Source of the DNA: Herbaspirillum sp. RTI4
GTDB lineage: Bacteria; Pseudomonadota; Gammaproteobacteria; Burkholderiales; Burkholderiaceae_D
Length of the DNA: 64,000 nt
Reading direction: 5' to 3'
Assembly (NCBI RefSeq): GCF_034313965.1
Contig: NZ_JAVIWQ010000002.1
Location: 1,922,001-1,986,000, forward strand
The first letter of the stretch is position 1. Each line of letters opens with the position of its first letter. Positions 6,750-14,593 of the stretch are shown piece after piece. The notes under the pieces were generated by a model. That model searched no databases. It was not told where the DNA came from and was given only the letters and a program-made list of their open reading frames with translations. The position numbers and the translations under genes were made by a program.

Positions 6750-8402
6750 ATGTCATCGATCATCAATTACGAGACTCATCCTGATTCCTATAAGCACTGG
6801 ACCTTGTCCGTCGATGGACCGGTGGCGACGCTGACGATGGACGTCGACGAAGACGGCGGCATCAAGGAAGGCTACAAACTCAAACTCAATTCTTACGATC
6901 TGGGCGTGGATATAGAGCTGCACGACGCCGTTCAGCGCATCCGCTTCGAACATCCCACGGTGCGCACGGTAGTCATGACCAGCGCCCGCGACCGCATTTT
7001 TTGTTCCGGCGCGAATATCTTCATGCTGGGTAAATCCACCCACGGCTGGAAAGTGAATTTCTGCAAATTCACCAATGAAACCCGCAACGGTCTGGAAGAT
7101 TCGAGCAAGCACGAAGGTTTGAAATTCATCGCTGCCGTCAATGGCGCCTGCGCCGGCGGCGGTTACGAACTCGCCGCCGCCTGCGACGAAATCATCCTCA
7201 TCGACGACCGTTCTTCCTCGGTCAGTCTGCCGGAAGTGCCGCTGCTGGGCGTACTGCCCGGCACCGGTGGTCTGACCCGCCTGACCGACAAACGCAAAGT
7301 GCGACATGATCACGCCGATATTTTTTGCACCACCTCCGAAGGCGTGCGCGGTCAGCGTGCCAAGGACTGGCGACTGGTGGACGAAGTAGTAAAACCGGCG
7401 CAGTTCAAACAAGCCGTGCAGGATCGCGCGCTGGCGCTGGCCGAATTGAGCGAACGTCCGGCGCAAGCCGAAGGGGTGAAATTTACGCCACTGAACAAGA
7501 AAATCACGGACGAGGGTGTGAGCTATGGTTTTGTCAGCATCGGCATCGACCGCGCCGGCCGCAGCGCCACACTGACCGTCAAGGCCCCGACCGTCGAGCA
7601 GCCGAACGACATCGCCGGTATCGAAGCCGCCGGTGTGAACTGGTGGCCGCTGCAAATGACGCGCGAACTCGATGACGCGATCTTGCATCTGCGCACCAAT
7701 GAACTGGAACTCGGCACCTGGATTATCAAAACCCAGGGTCATGCGCAAGATGTGCTCGATGTGGACGCCACTTTGCAGGCGTTCTCGTCGCACTGGCTGG
7801 TGCGCCAGACCGTGGGTTTCATGCGCCGTACCTTTGCCCGTCTGGATGTCACTTCGCGTAGCCTGTTTGCGCTGATCGAAGAGGGCTCCTGCTTCGCCGG
7901 CTCGCTGCTGGAACTGGCTCTGGCAGCCGATCGCAGCTACATGCTGTCGCGTCCCGACGAGCCAAAGAAAGGGCCGCGACTGACGCTGTCGGCGTCCAAT
8001 TTTGGTCTCTTGCCGATGGTGACCGGACAGTCGCGTCTGGCGCGCCGTTTCTACGACAATGCCGAAGAAATCGCCGCCGTACAGGCGCAAACCGGGGTGG
8101 CACTGAACGCTGACGCAGCGCTGGCACTGGGCTTGATCACTTCCAATCCCGATGAGCTGGATTGGCAGGACGAAACCCGTCTGGCGCTGGAAGAACGCGC
8201 CAGCATGTCTCCCGACGCTCTGACCGGACTGGAAGCCAATCTGCGCTTCAACGGTAAGGAAACCATGGAAACCCGCATCTTCGGCCGTCTGACCGCATGG
8301 CAAAACTGGATTTTCATCCGGCCTAACGCCGTCGGTGAACTGGGTGCGCTTAAGGTCTACGGTAGCGGTAACAGCGCCAAATTCGACTGGAATCGAGTGT
8401 AA
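6750..8402 (+). CDS. boxC: 2,3-Epoxybenzoyl-CoA dihydrolase BoxC
   Basis: The protein has 550 residues from the ATG at 6750, preceded by GGAG; a TTG 15 bases earlier is in frame but has no better support. BoxC carries two crotonase-like halves. The first holds the oxyanion-hole region CSGANIFMLGKSTHGWK and NGACAGGGYELAAACDE, followed by SLPEVPLLGVLPGTGGLTR with the Glu expected in the active site. The second half includes GSCFAGSLLELALAADR. It hydrolyses 2,3-epoxybenzoyl-CoA with two waters to 3,4-dehydroadipyl-CoA semialdehyde and formate. It is the first gene of boxC-boxB-boxA and follows a strong promoter with BoxR-type sites. Confidence 0.97.
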   Translation: MSSIINYETHPDSYKHWTLSVDGPVATLTMDVDEDGGIKEGYKLKLNSYDLGVDIELHDAVQRIRFEHPTVRTVVMTSARDRIFCSGANIFMLGKSTHGWKVNFCKFTNETRNGLEDSSKHEGLKFIAAVNGACAGGGYELAAACDEIILIDDRSSSVSLPEVPLLGVLPGTGGLTRLTDKRKVRHDHADIFCTTSEGVRGQRAKDWRLVDEVVKPAQFKQAVQDRALALAELSERPAQAEGVKFTPLNKKITDEGVSYGFVSIGIDRAGRSATLTVKAPTVEQPNDIAGIEAAGVNWWPLQMTRELDDAILHLRTNELELGTWIIKTQGHAQDVLDVDATLQAFSSHWLVRQTVGFMRRTFARLDVTSRSLFALIEEGSCFAGSLLELALAADRSYMLSRPDEPKKGPRLTLSASNFGLLPMVTGQSRLARRFYDNAEEIAAVQAQTGVALNADAALALGLITSNPDELDWQDETRLALEERASMSPDALTGLEANLRFNGKETMETRIFGRLTAWQNWIFIRPNAVGELGALKVYGSGNSAKFDWNRV

Positions 8403-8463
8403 GGCCGGATCGAATCATTCAATAAACTGAATTTCACTTCTCCACCATGCAAAGGATTTTGCC

Positions 8464-9891
8464 GTGAGCACAATTGATTACAACGAAACCATCCCGAACA
8501 ACGTCAATCTTTCCGAAGACAAGACCCTGCAACGCGCGCTGGAACACTGGCAGCCGAATTACCTGAACTGGTGGCGCGACATGGGCCCGACCGGTTCCAC
8601 CGGCCACGATGTCTATCTGCGTACAGCGATCAACGTCACGCCGGAAGGCTGGGCGCATTTCGGCCACGTCAAGATGCCGGATTACCGTTGGGGCATTTTC
8701 ATGGCGCAGGCGGAAGAAAACCGCAAAATCAATTTTGGCGAAAACAAAGGTCGTGACGCCTGGCAAGACATTCCCGGCGAACACCGCGCCAACTTGCGCC
8801 GCATTATCGTCACTCAGGGCGATACCGAACCTGCATCGGTAGAGCAGCAGCGCCATCTGGGTCTGACCGCGCCGTCGCAATACGATTTGCGCAATCTGTT
8901 CCAGATCAATGTGGAAGAAGGCCGCCACTTGTGGGCGATGGTTTACCTGCTGCATAAATATTTTGGCCGCGACGGGCGCGAAGAAGCCGAAGCGCTGTTG
9001 CAGCGCAATTCCGGCGATACCGACAATCCGCGCATCCTGGAAGCCTTCAACGAAGAGACCCCGGACTGGCTGGCGTTTTATATGTTTACTTATTTCACCG
9101 ACCGCGACGGCAAGTTTCAGCTCAATGCGCTGGCGGAATCGGGCTTTGATCCCTTGTCGCGCACCTGTCGCTTCATGCTGACCGAAGAAGCGCATCACAT
9201 GTTTGTCGGCGAATCCGGTATTTCACGGGTGATTCAGCGCACCTGTGAAGTGATGCGCCAATACGGCATCGAAGACCCGGAACAAGTGCGCGCTAAGGGC
9301 GTGATCGATTTGCCGACGATTCAGCGTTATCTGAATTTTCACTTCAGCGTCACCATCGATTTGTTCGGTGCGGATCAATCGTCGAACGCGGCCAACTTCT
9401 ACAATTCCGGTCTCAAGGGGCGCTACGAAGAAACCAAGCGCGATGACGATCACTTGCTCAAGGGCCAGTCTTATCGTTTGATCGAAGTGTCGAACGGCGC
9501 GCTGGTGGAGAAGGAAGTGCCGATGCTCAACGCCCTCAACGAAGTGCTGCGCGACGATTACATCCGCGACTCGGTGGCCGGTGTCGGTCGCTGGAACCGC
9601 GTGCTGGAAAAAGCCGGCCAGAGTTTCCGCATGGTCACGCCGCACAAGGCTTTCAATCGTCATATCGGCGGTTTTTCCAACATGCGTATTTCGCCAGAGG
9701 GACAAGTGATTTCCGAAGCCGAATGGCTGAGCAAAGTGCGCAACTGGTTGCCGAGCGAAGAAGACCGCGCCTTCGTCGCTTCGCTGATGGGCCGGGTGAT
9801 TGAACCGGGAAAAATGGCGAACTGGATTGCGCCGCCGCCAGTCGGGGTCAACCGCCAGCCAGTTGATTTTGACTACGTCCGGTTTAATTAA
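8464..9891 (+). CDS. boxB: Benzoyl-CoA 2,3-epoxidase, oxygenase subunit BoxB
   Basis: BoxB, 475 residues, starting at a GTG at 8464 with AAAGGA upstream; the N-terminus (S-T-I-D-Y then IPNNVNL) matches the family start. It is a class of di-iron oxygenase. The two iron-ligand helices are visible as VEEGRHLWAM (residues about 152-161) and TEEAHHMFVGESG (residues about 240-252). With BoxA and NADPH it forms 2,3-epoxybenzoyl-CoA from benzoyl-CoA and O2. It lies 61 bases after boxC. A GC-rich hairpin with a short T-run lies between it and boxA. Confidence 0.97.
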   Translation: MSTIDYNETIPNNVNLSEDKTLQRALEHWQPNYLNWWRDMGPTGSTGHDVYLRTAINVTPEGWAHFGHVKMPDYRWGIFMAQAEENRKINFGENKGRDAWQDIPGEHRANLRRIIVTQGDTEPASVEQQRHLGLTAPSQYDLRNLFQINVEEGRHLWAMVYLLHKYFGRDGREEAEALLQRNSGDTDNPRILEAFNEETPDWLAFYMFTYFTDRDGKFQLNALAESGFDPLSRTCRFMLTEEAHHMFVGESGISRVIQRTCEVMRQYGIEDPEQVRAKGVIDLPTIQRYLNFHFSVTIDLFGADQSSNAANFYNSGLKGRYEETKRDDDHLLKGQSYRLIEVSNGALVEKEVPMLNALNEVLRDDYIRDSVAGVGRWNRVLEKAGQSFRMVTPHKAFNRHIGGFSNMRISPEGQVISEAEWLSKVRNWLPSEEDRAFVASLMGRVIEPGKMANWIAPPPVGVNRQPVDFDYVRFN

Positions 9892-9910
9892 GCGGCGGTA
9901 AAGAGGTCTG

Positions 9911-9956
9911 CGGCGGTGCGCGTTACCAGCATGTAAATAAGGCGCACCGCCGTTTT
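9911..9956 (+). terminator. Terminator-like hairpin between boxB and boxA
   Basis: CGGCGGTGCGC (9911-9921) pairs perfectly over 11 bp with GCGCACCGCCG (9942-9952) and is followed by TTTT. It has the form of a rho-independent terminator but lies inside the boxB-boxA gap of 126 bases. It may attenuate boxA relative to boxB, or boxA may have its own promoter. Confidence 0.55.
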
Positions 9957-10017
9957 AGCTTTCGTATTGAATTCTTATTGAGTTCTTCTAGAGTTCGCAC
10001 CCCATGGCAGGTACATC

Positions 10018-11253
10018 ATGAACGCTTCTGACTCCATCATTTTGTTGCGCCAGCATTTGATTGATCCCGAGATTTGCATCCGCTGCAACACTTGCGAAGA
10101 AACCTGTCCGGTCGATGCGATCACGCACGACAGCCGCAACTATGTCGTGGACGCCGATAAATGCAATGGCTGCGAAGCCTGCGTTTCGCCTTGTCCCACC
10201 GGTTCTATCGACCACTGGCATGTCGTCCCCAAAACGCAAGCCTATAGCTTGCAGGAACAATTCGGCTGGGATGAGTTGCCGCCGCAGCAAGCCGCACCGC
10301 TTGAAACACCGGACGCAATACGCCCGTCGGGCAATGCCTTGCCGGGAGAGATGCCGGCTGCGCCAAGCGCCTCCTCATCGACCCATGCGCCCTGGTCGGC
10401 GGCCCATCCTTATCTCAATTTGTATTCGCTGAAAGAACCGGTTACCGCCACAGTCGCCGGTAATTTTCGTTTGACGGCAGAGGATGCGGAAAGCGATATC
10501 CGTCATCTGGTGCTTGATTTCGGCACGCAGTTTTTCCCGCTGCTCGAAGGCCAGTCTATCGGCATCATTGCGCCGGGAACCGACGCCGCCGGCAAGCCGC
10601 ATTATCTGCGCATGTACTCGGTCGCCAGCCCGCGTGACGGCGAGCGTGAGGGCTATAACAATTTGTCGCTGACCGTGAAGCGGGTAGTGCAAGACCATGA
10701 GGGCAATGCCGTGCGCGGTGTCGCCTCGAACTATCTGTGTGATCTGCAAAAGGGCGATACCGTGCAAGTCAGCGGCCCGTTCGGTGCCAACTATCTGATG
10801 CCGAATCATGCCAACGCGCATTTGCTGATGATTTGCACCGGTACCGGTTCCGCTCCGATGCGCGCCATGACCGAGCATCGCCGCCGGCAGACGGCCAAAG
10901 CGCAAGCGCAGAGCGGCAAACTGATGCTGTTCTTCGGCGCGCGCAAGCCGGAAGAGCTGCCTTATTTCGGCCCCTTGCGCAAACTGCCGCAGGAATTCAT
11001 CGACATCCATCTCGCCTTTTCCCGTGTGCCGGATCAACCGCGTGCCTGGGTGCAAGACAAAATCCGTGAAGCCGGGCCGGCCGTGTCGCAACTGTTGCGG
11101 GAAGATACCTATATCTATATCTGCGGCCTGAAAGGGATGGAAACCGGGGTCATGGAGGCCTTGCGCGATATCTGTAAAGAGGCCGGAATGGATTGGCCGT
11201 CCTTGCATCAGCAGATGGTGAAACAAGGTCGTTTTCATGTGGAGACGTATTAA
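10018..11253 (+). CDS. boxA: Benzoyl-CoA 2,3-epoxidase, reductase subunit BoxA
   Basis: The 411-residue reductase partner of BoxB. Residues about 19-60 hold two 4Fe-4S ferredoxin motifs, [15 protein letters not shown] and [16 protein letters not shown] linker rich in Ala and Pro follows, then a ferredoxin-NADP reductase module with the FAD-binding [12 protein letters not shown], the NADPH-binding [12 protein letters not shown] and the C-terminal [12 protein letters not shown]. It passes electrons from NADPH to the di-iron centre of BoxB. The start ATG has AGG about 8 bases upstream. Its TAA overlaps the ATG of a small downstream ORF (TAATG), suggesting coupled translation. Confidence 0.97.
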   Translation: MNASDSIILLRQHLIDPEICIRCNTCEETCPVDAITHDSRNYVVDADKCNGCEACVSPCPTGSIDHWHVVPKTQAYSLQEQFGWDELPPQQAAPLETPDAIRPSGNALPGEMPAAPSASSSTHAPWSAAHPYLNLYSLKEPVTATVAGNFRLTAEDAESDIRHLVLDFGTQFFPLLEGQSIGIIAPGTDAAGKPHYLRMYSVASPRDGEREGYNNLSLTVKRVVQDHEGNAVRGVASNYLCDLQKGDTVQVSGPFGANYLMPNHANAHLLMICTGTGSAPMRAMTEHRRRQTAKAQAQSGKLMLFFGARKPEELPYFGPLRKLPQEFIDIHLAFSRVPDQPRAWVQDKIREAGPAVSQLLREDTYIYICGLKGMETGVMEALRDICKEAGMDWPSLHQQMVKQGRFHVETY

Positions 11254-11432
11254 TGGTGACGGTAATGGCGACGACGTTCTCAGTGGATACGGCGAGTTTT
11301 CGGGTCGATATCGATGCGCTGGGCAGTGCCCATCTGGTGTTTCAGGCTGCCAGCGGGGTGCCGGTCACGGACTCCCGGGGCTATGCCTATGCCTATGCCT
11401 ATGCCCGCGAAGGCGTTGTTGCGATCAAGTAA
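11253..11432 (+). CDS. Small uncharacterised ORF translationally coupled to boxA
   Basis: The 59-codon frame begins at an ATG whose A is the last base of the boxA stop (TAATG). The predicted peptide begins VTVMATTFSVDTASFRVDID after the initiator and ends GYAYAYAYAREGVVAIK. The AY run comes from four copies of the hexamer CTATGC (11381-11404). I recognise no family. It could be a genuine small protein, or the stub of a gene lost between boxA and the MaoC gene, since direct repeats and a stop follow at once. The stop is in the first unit of a 33-bp duplication. Confidence 0.4.
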   Translation: MVTVMATTFSVDTASFRVDIDALGSAHLVFQAASGVPVTDSRGYAYAYAYAREGVVAIK

Positions 11433-11487
11433 AAACGCGCGCCGGTATTCGGCGAGATCAAGTAGAAACGCGCGCCGCTATTCGGCG
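11381..11487 (+). repeat. Hexamer run and 33-bp tandem duplication behind boxA
   Basis: CTATGC is repeated four times at 11381-11404. A 33-bp unit beginning GATCAAGTA and containing AAACGCGCGCCG and TATTCGGCG occurs at 11423 and 11456 with three or four differences. The unit carries the stop codon of the 59-codon ORF. The second copy ends just before the MaoC start codon. Confidence 0.8.
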
Positions 11488-11496
11488 CGATACGCG

Positions 11497-11943
11497 ATGA
11501 AATTTGCCGAGATCACTGAGAACCGCCGTTTTAGCCTTGGGCCGGTGCGTGTAGAAGAGCCCGATGCGCTGGCGTTCGCCCGCAATTACGACGACCAATG
11601 GTTTCATACCGATCCGGTGCGGGCGCAGGCAGGGCCGTTTCAGGGCCTCATTGCGAGCGGCTGGCATACCTGCGCGCTGGCGATGCAACTGGTGTCGCGG
11701 GACATTCTGGCCGGTTCGGAATCGTATGCTTCGCCCGGACTCAGCTATCTGCGCTGGCCCAATCCGGTGCGCCCGGGAGACCTGCTGACTTTGGAAATTC
11801 AGGTGCTGGAATCGCGTATCTCGGCATCGCGCCCCTGGCTGGGCATCGTGCGCTGGCAATGGCAGATGCACAACCAGAAGGGCACGCAGGTGCTGGATCT
11901 GGAAGCGACCAGCATGTTTAAGATCGGCGAAGAGCCCGGCTGA
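11497..11943 (+). CDS. MaoC-like hot-dog dehydratase
   Basis: 148 residues from the ATG at 11497. The MaoC hydratase signature is clear: the catalytic Asp/His helix DALAFARNYDDQWFHTDP (residues about 22-39) followed by GLIASGWHTCALAMQL. Such proteins hydrate enoyl-CoA thioesters with R stereochemistry or act as related dehydratases. It lies on the boxCBA strand and may work on the beta-oxidation-like steps after 3,4-dehydroadipyl-CoA; that is inference from position. No good Shine-Dalgarno is seen before the ATG, which follows the 33-bp duplication, so the upstream region may have been altered. The gene is followed by 9-bp repeats (GTGAATGGC) at about 11961-11985. Confidence 0.85.
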   Translation: MKFAEITENRRFSLGPVRVEEPDALAFARNYDDQWFHTDPVRAQAGPFQGLIASGWHTCALAMQLVSRDILAGSESYASPGLSYLRWPNPVRPGDLLTLEIQVLESRISASRPWLGIVRWQWQMHNQKGTQVLDLEATSMFKIGEEPG

Positions 11944-12009
11944 CGGGGCCTTTCTGCTGACGTGAATGGCGTGAATGGCGTGAATGAAGGGGGTGAGGGG
12001 TGGCAGACC

Positions 12010-12924
12010 TCACTGGCCGCGCCAGGGATCGCTTTCCGGCTGCGGAAACTGGCGCGTCATGAAATCCACAAAACTGCGCACGGTCGCTGACAATAAGCGA
12101 CGGCTGGGGTAGACCATCATCACCGCTATCTTGCTGATGTGGTGATCCGGCAGTAAACGTGTCAGCCTCCCGCTTTCCATTGCATTGCTCATGGTGTACG
12201 AGGGGCGCAGGACAATTCCCATGCCGGCCGCCGCGCAGTTATTGAGCAGGTCGCCGTTATTGGCGGTGACCTTGTTCGTGATCTCGACCTCGGTTTCGCC
12301 TTCCGGCCCTTTGATTGACCAGTGATGGCGCAAATGCGCCAGCGCGAAACTGAGGCAGACGTGGTTCGACAAGTCTTGCGGCGTTTCTGGTGCGCCGTGG
12401 CGGGTGATGTAGTCCGGCGAGGCCCACAAGGAGACTTCCGTGATGCCTAGCTGACGCACAATCATGCTGGCGTCGAATTTTTGCAAGCCGGTGAAGATGC
12501 CGATATCGAAGCCTTCCTCCACCATATCTACCGTGCGGTCCGATAGAGTCGCATCGAGTGTGACGTCCGGGAATTCCTGCGCATACAGCGGTAATAGCCG
12601 CGACAACTCGTATTGTCCGAAACCCTGCTGCGAATACAGTTTGAGCGTGCCGTTCGGTCGTTTTGACTGAGAAGAGGCGATGGCTTCCGCCTCGTCGATT
12701 TCCGGCAGGATCTGACGCACGCGCTCCAGATACGCCTGGCCGGTTTCGGTCAGCGACAGTTTTCGGGTGCTGCGGTTGAGCAAACGGGTGCCGAGATGAT
12801 TCTCCAGTTCCGCCACATGACGGGTGACCGCCGCGCTCGACAAGTCCAGCAATTGCGCTGCGCGGGTAAAGCTTCCTTGCTCCACGACCTTGTCAAACAC
12901 TCGCATCGATTGCAGCCTATCCAT
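12010..12924 (-). CDS. LysR-family transcriptional regulator
   Basis: 304 residues with an N-terminal winged helix-turn-helix (MRVFDKVVEQGSFTRAAQLL, then SSAAVTRHVAELENHLGTRL) and a C-terminal effector-binding domain, in the CrgA/PA4508-like branch. It is divergent from the DUF4148 gene. An inverted repeat, ATTCC-N7-GGAAT at 12942-12958, lies 18 bases before its start codon and is a candidate operator. A decayed second copy of the N-terminal part lies at about 13600-13840, from a tandem duplication. Target and ligand are unknown. Confidence 0.9.
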   Translation of the reverse strand: MDRLQSMRVFDKVVEQGSFTRAAQLLDLSSAAVTRHVAELENHLGTRLLNRSTRKLSLTETGQAYLERVRQILPEIDEAEAIASSQSKRPNGTLKLYSQQGFGQYELSRLLPLYAQEFPDVTLDATLSDRTVDMVEEGFDIGIFTGLQKFDASMIVRQLGITEVSLWASPDYITRHGAPETPQDLSNHVCLSFALAHLRHHWSIKGPEGETEVEITNKVTANNGDLLNNCAAAGMGIVLRPSYTMSNAMESGRLTRLLPDHHISKIAVMMVYPSRRLLSATVRSFVDFMTRQFPQPESDPWRGQ

Positions 12925-12941
12925 ATTTCAAGTCCTTTATT

Positions 12942-12958
12942 ATTCCTAAAATTGGAAT
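12942..12958. promoter_or_regulatory. Dyad operator candidate, lysR / first DUF4148 gene
   Basis: ATTCC-TAAAATT-GGAAT is an interrupted dyad of 17 bp in the divergent lysR/DUF4148 region, and it contains a T-N11-A LysR-box form. The duplicated region keeps a dyad at the same place with altered arms (13893-13909). Confidence 0.5.
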
Positions 12959-13132
12959 AGTGTATTACCACTAATGCTATTTATTACATTCAATGAAGGC
13001 AATATACTTTGCTTCATCGATGGGCGCTACACAGTTACTGAGGTAGACGAATCATCGAAGCGGGGTTGGAAGGAAGGCGTATCGCCGGATTTGCCAGACT
13101 CGCTGCTCATTCATCATCAAGGAGAATTAAAA

Positions 13133-13468
13133 ATGAACGTCAAAAAATTAATCGTTGCCACTACTATTGCTATCGCTGCCGGTTCTGCTTTTGCTGGCAC
13201 TGCTGTTACTCAGGGCGAGGTCGGCTTCAATAATGCCACTTATCCTGTGATCGCACAGACAGCCACACCGTTGACCCGCGAACAAGTCCAGGCAGAGCTG
13301 TTGACTGCCCGCGCTGATGGCGAGTTGAGCTACACCAATGCAACCTACCCGCTTCAGGCACAAGCCACCGCGCCACTGACACGCGCTGAAGTCAAGGCCG
13401 AGCTGAAAGAGTCACAACAACATAGCGCTAACAACGTTTATGGCGCCGGCGGTTATCTGGGTGCGTAA
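13133..13468 (+). CDS. DUF4148 family exported protein, copy 1
   Basis: 111 residues from the ATG at 13133, preceded by AAGGAG. A cleavable signal peptide (MNVKKLIVATTIAIAAGSAFA) precedes a mature part with two internal repeats of about 37 residues: GEVGFNNATYP...ATPLTREQVQAEL and GELSYTNATYP...TAPLTRAEVKAEL. The LTR-x-x-V-x-AEL motif is characteristic of DUF4148, a family of small periplasmic proteins expanded in Burkholderiales, with unknown function. Copy 2 starts 951 bases downstream. The gene is divergent from the LysR regulator and ends before a strong terminator. Confidence 0.9.
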   Translation: MNVKKLIVATTIAIAAGSAFAGTAVTQGEVGFNNATYPVIAQTATPLTREQVQAELLTARADGELSYTNATYPLQAQATAPLTRAEVKAELKESQQHSANNVYGAGGYLGA

Positions 13469-13552
13469 TTGCTCAATGTGAATCAACCGGGTTGGCAGGA
13501 TCATCCGGTGTAAGGAATGCAATATAGAAAAGTAAGAAAAAGAGTAAAAAAG

Positions 13553-13585
13553 AAATGCCCGTTCACATAGAGCGGGCATTTTTCA
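13553..13585 (+). terminator. Rho-independent terminator after DUF4148 copy 1
   Basis: AAATGCCCG (13553-13561) pairs with CGGGCATTT (13573-13581) around an 11-base loop and runs into a T-rich stretch. Confidence 0.85.
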
Positions 13586-13599
13586 TTTTCAGGTCGCGG

Positions 13600-13840
13600 A
13601 TGCTTGGATCCAAGCAAGCCCAGTGATTGAAACCTTCTTCCATCCTATCGACAGTGTGATCCGACGGAGTGACATCCATTTACGGGCGCTGATGCTGCGC
13701 AAACGGGTGCCGGGATGATTCTTCGGTTCCGCCCCATGACGGTTGACCGCCGCGCCCGACAAGTCCCGCAGTTGCGCCGCCCGGGTCAAGCCTGCTTGCC
13801 CCACGACCTTGTCGATACCCGTGTCGATTGCAGCCTGTTT
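13600..13840 (-). pseudogene. Decayed LysR fragment from tandem duplication
   Basis: On the minus strand this stretch matches the 5' part of the intact lysR gene. GCAAACGGGTGCCG (13696-13709), CGACAAGTCC and CCACGACCTTGTC correspond to the helix-turn-helix region, and the part with TCTTCCATCCTATCGACAGTG corresponds to codons about 125-145. The roughly 85 codons between are deleted, several substitutions are present, and the start codon at the expected place is lost. It cannot encode a regulator and is best read as the relic left when the lysR-DUF4148 block was duplicated. Confidence 0.75.
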
Positions 13841-13842
13841 TA

Positions 13843-13909
13843 TTTCAAGTCCTTTATTATTTCAAGTCCTTTATTATTTCAAGTCCTTTATTATTTCAAT
13901 TATTGAAAT
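13843..13909. repeat. 17-bp repeat array ending in a near-perfect palindrome
   Basis: TTCAAGTCCTTTATTAT occurs three times at a 17-bp period (13844, 13861, 13878), with a partial fourth at 13895; the intact lysR promoter has a single copy. The array ends in ATTTCAAT-T-ATTGAAAT (13893-13909), with perfect 8-bp arms, at the place of the lysR operator dyad. It would be the control region of DUF4148 copy 2. Confidence 0.85.
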
Positions 13910-14083
13910 AGTGTATTAGCACAAATGCTATTTATTTCGTATGCCGACCATAATATACTTTGCTTCATCGATGGGCGCTACACAGTTACTGAGGTAGCGG
14001 AATCATCGAAGTAGGGTTGGAAGGAAGGCGTATCGCCGGATTTGCCAGACTCGCTGCTTATTCATCATCAAGGAGAATTAAAA

Positions 14084-14419
14084 ATGAACGTCAAAAATTT
14101 AATCGTTGCTACTACTATTGCTATTGCTGCCGGTTCCGCTTTTGCTGGCACTGCTGTTACTCAGGGCGAGGTTGGCTTCAATGATGCTACTTATCCTGTG
14201 ATCGCACAGACAGCCACACCGTTGACCCGCGAACAAGTCCAGGCAGAGCTGTCGACTGCCCGTGCTGATGGCGAATTGGCTTACACCAATGCAAGCTATC
14301 CGATTCAAACTCAAGCCGTCGCGCCGCTGACACGCGCTGAAGTCAAGGCTGAGCTGAAAGAGTCACAGCAACACAGCGCTAACAATGGCTATGCTGACAG
14401 TATCTATCAGGGCGCTTGA
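14084..14419 (+). CDS. DUF4148 family exported protein, copy 2
   Basis: 111 residues, about 85-90% identical to copy 1, including the signal peptide and the two internal LTR-x-x-V-x-AEL repeats. The C-terminus differs (NNGYADSIYQGA against NNVYGAGGYLGA). The ribosome-binding site and at least 100 bases upstream are almost the same as in copy 1, so both genes are probably expressed. Many differences are silent or conservative, which suggests both copies have stayed under selection. Function is unknown; export to the periplasm is predicted. Confidence 0.9.
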   Translation: MNVKNLIVATTIAIAAGSAFAGTAVTQGEVGFNDATYPVIAQTATPLTREQVQAELSTARADGELAYTNASYPIQTQAVAPLTRAEVKAELKESQQHSANNGYADSIYQGA

Positions 14420-14487
14420 TTGCTCCGTTTGAATCGACCGGGTTGGCAGGATCGTCCGGTGTAATGAATGTATGAGAGTAGTAAAAG

Positions 14488-14525
14488 AAAAGGCACCCGT
14501 TCATAGCAAACGGGTGCCTTTTTCT
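14488..14525 (+). terminator. Rho-independent terminator after DUF4148 copy 2
   Basis: The stem AAAGGCACCCGTT (about 14489-14501) / AACGGGTGCCTTT (14509-14521) has a 7-base loop and is followed by TTTC. Its sequence differs from the terminator of copy 1 although its position is the same. Confidence 0.85.
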
Positions 14526-14593
14526 TTGTTGTGTGGCGATTATTTTGTCCCGCGCTTGAGCTTCATTGGGATGGTTTATCGCCCCGGTCAGAC

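Noticed and set aside
6753..8303. 516-codon minus-strand ORF opposite boxC
   Set aside because: Shadow frame: composition is unlike a protein family, and boxC is complete on the other strand.
13589..13804. 71-codon minus-strand ORF as a small regulator
   Set aside because: It is a fragment of the duplicated lysR gene with an internal deletion and a lost start; listed as a pseudogene.
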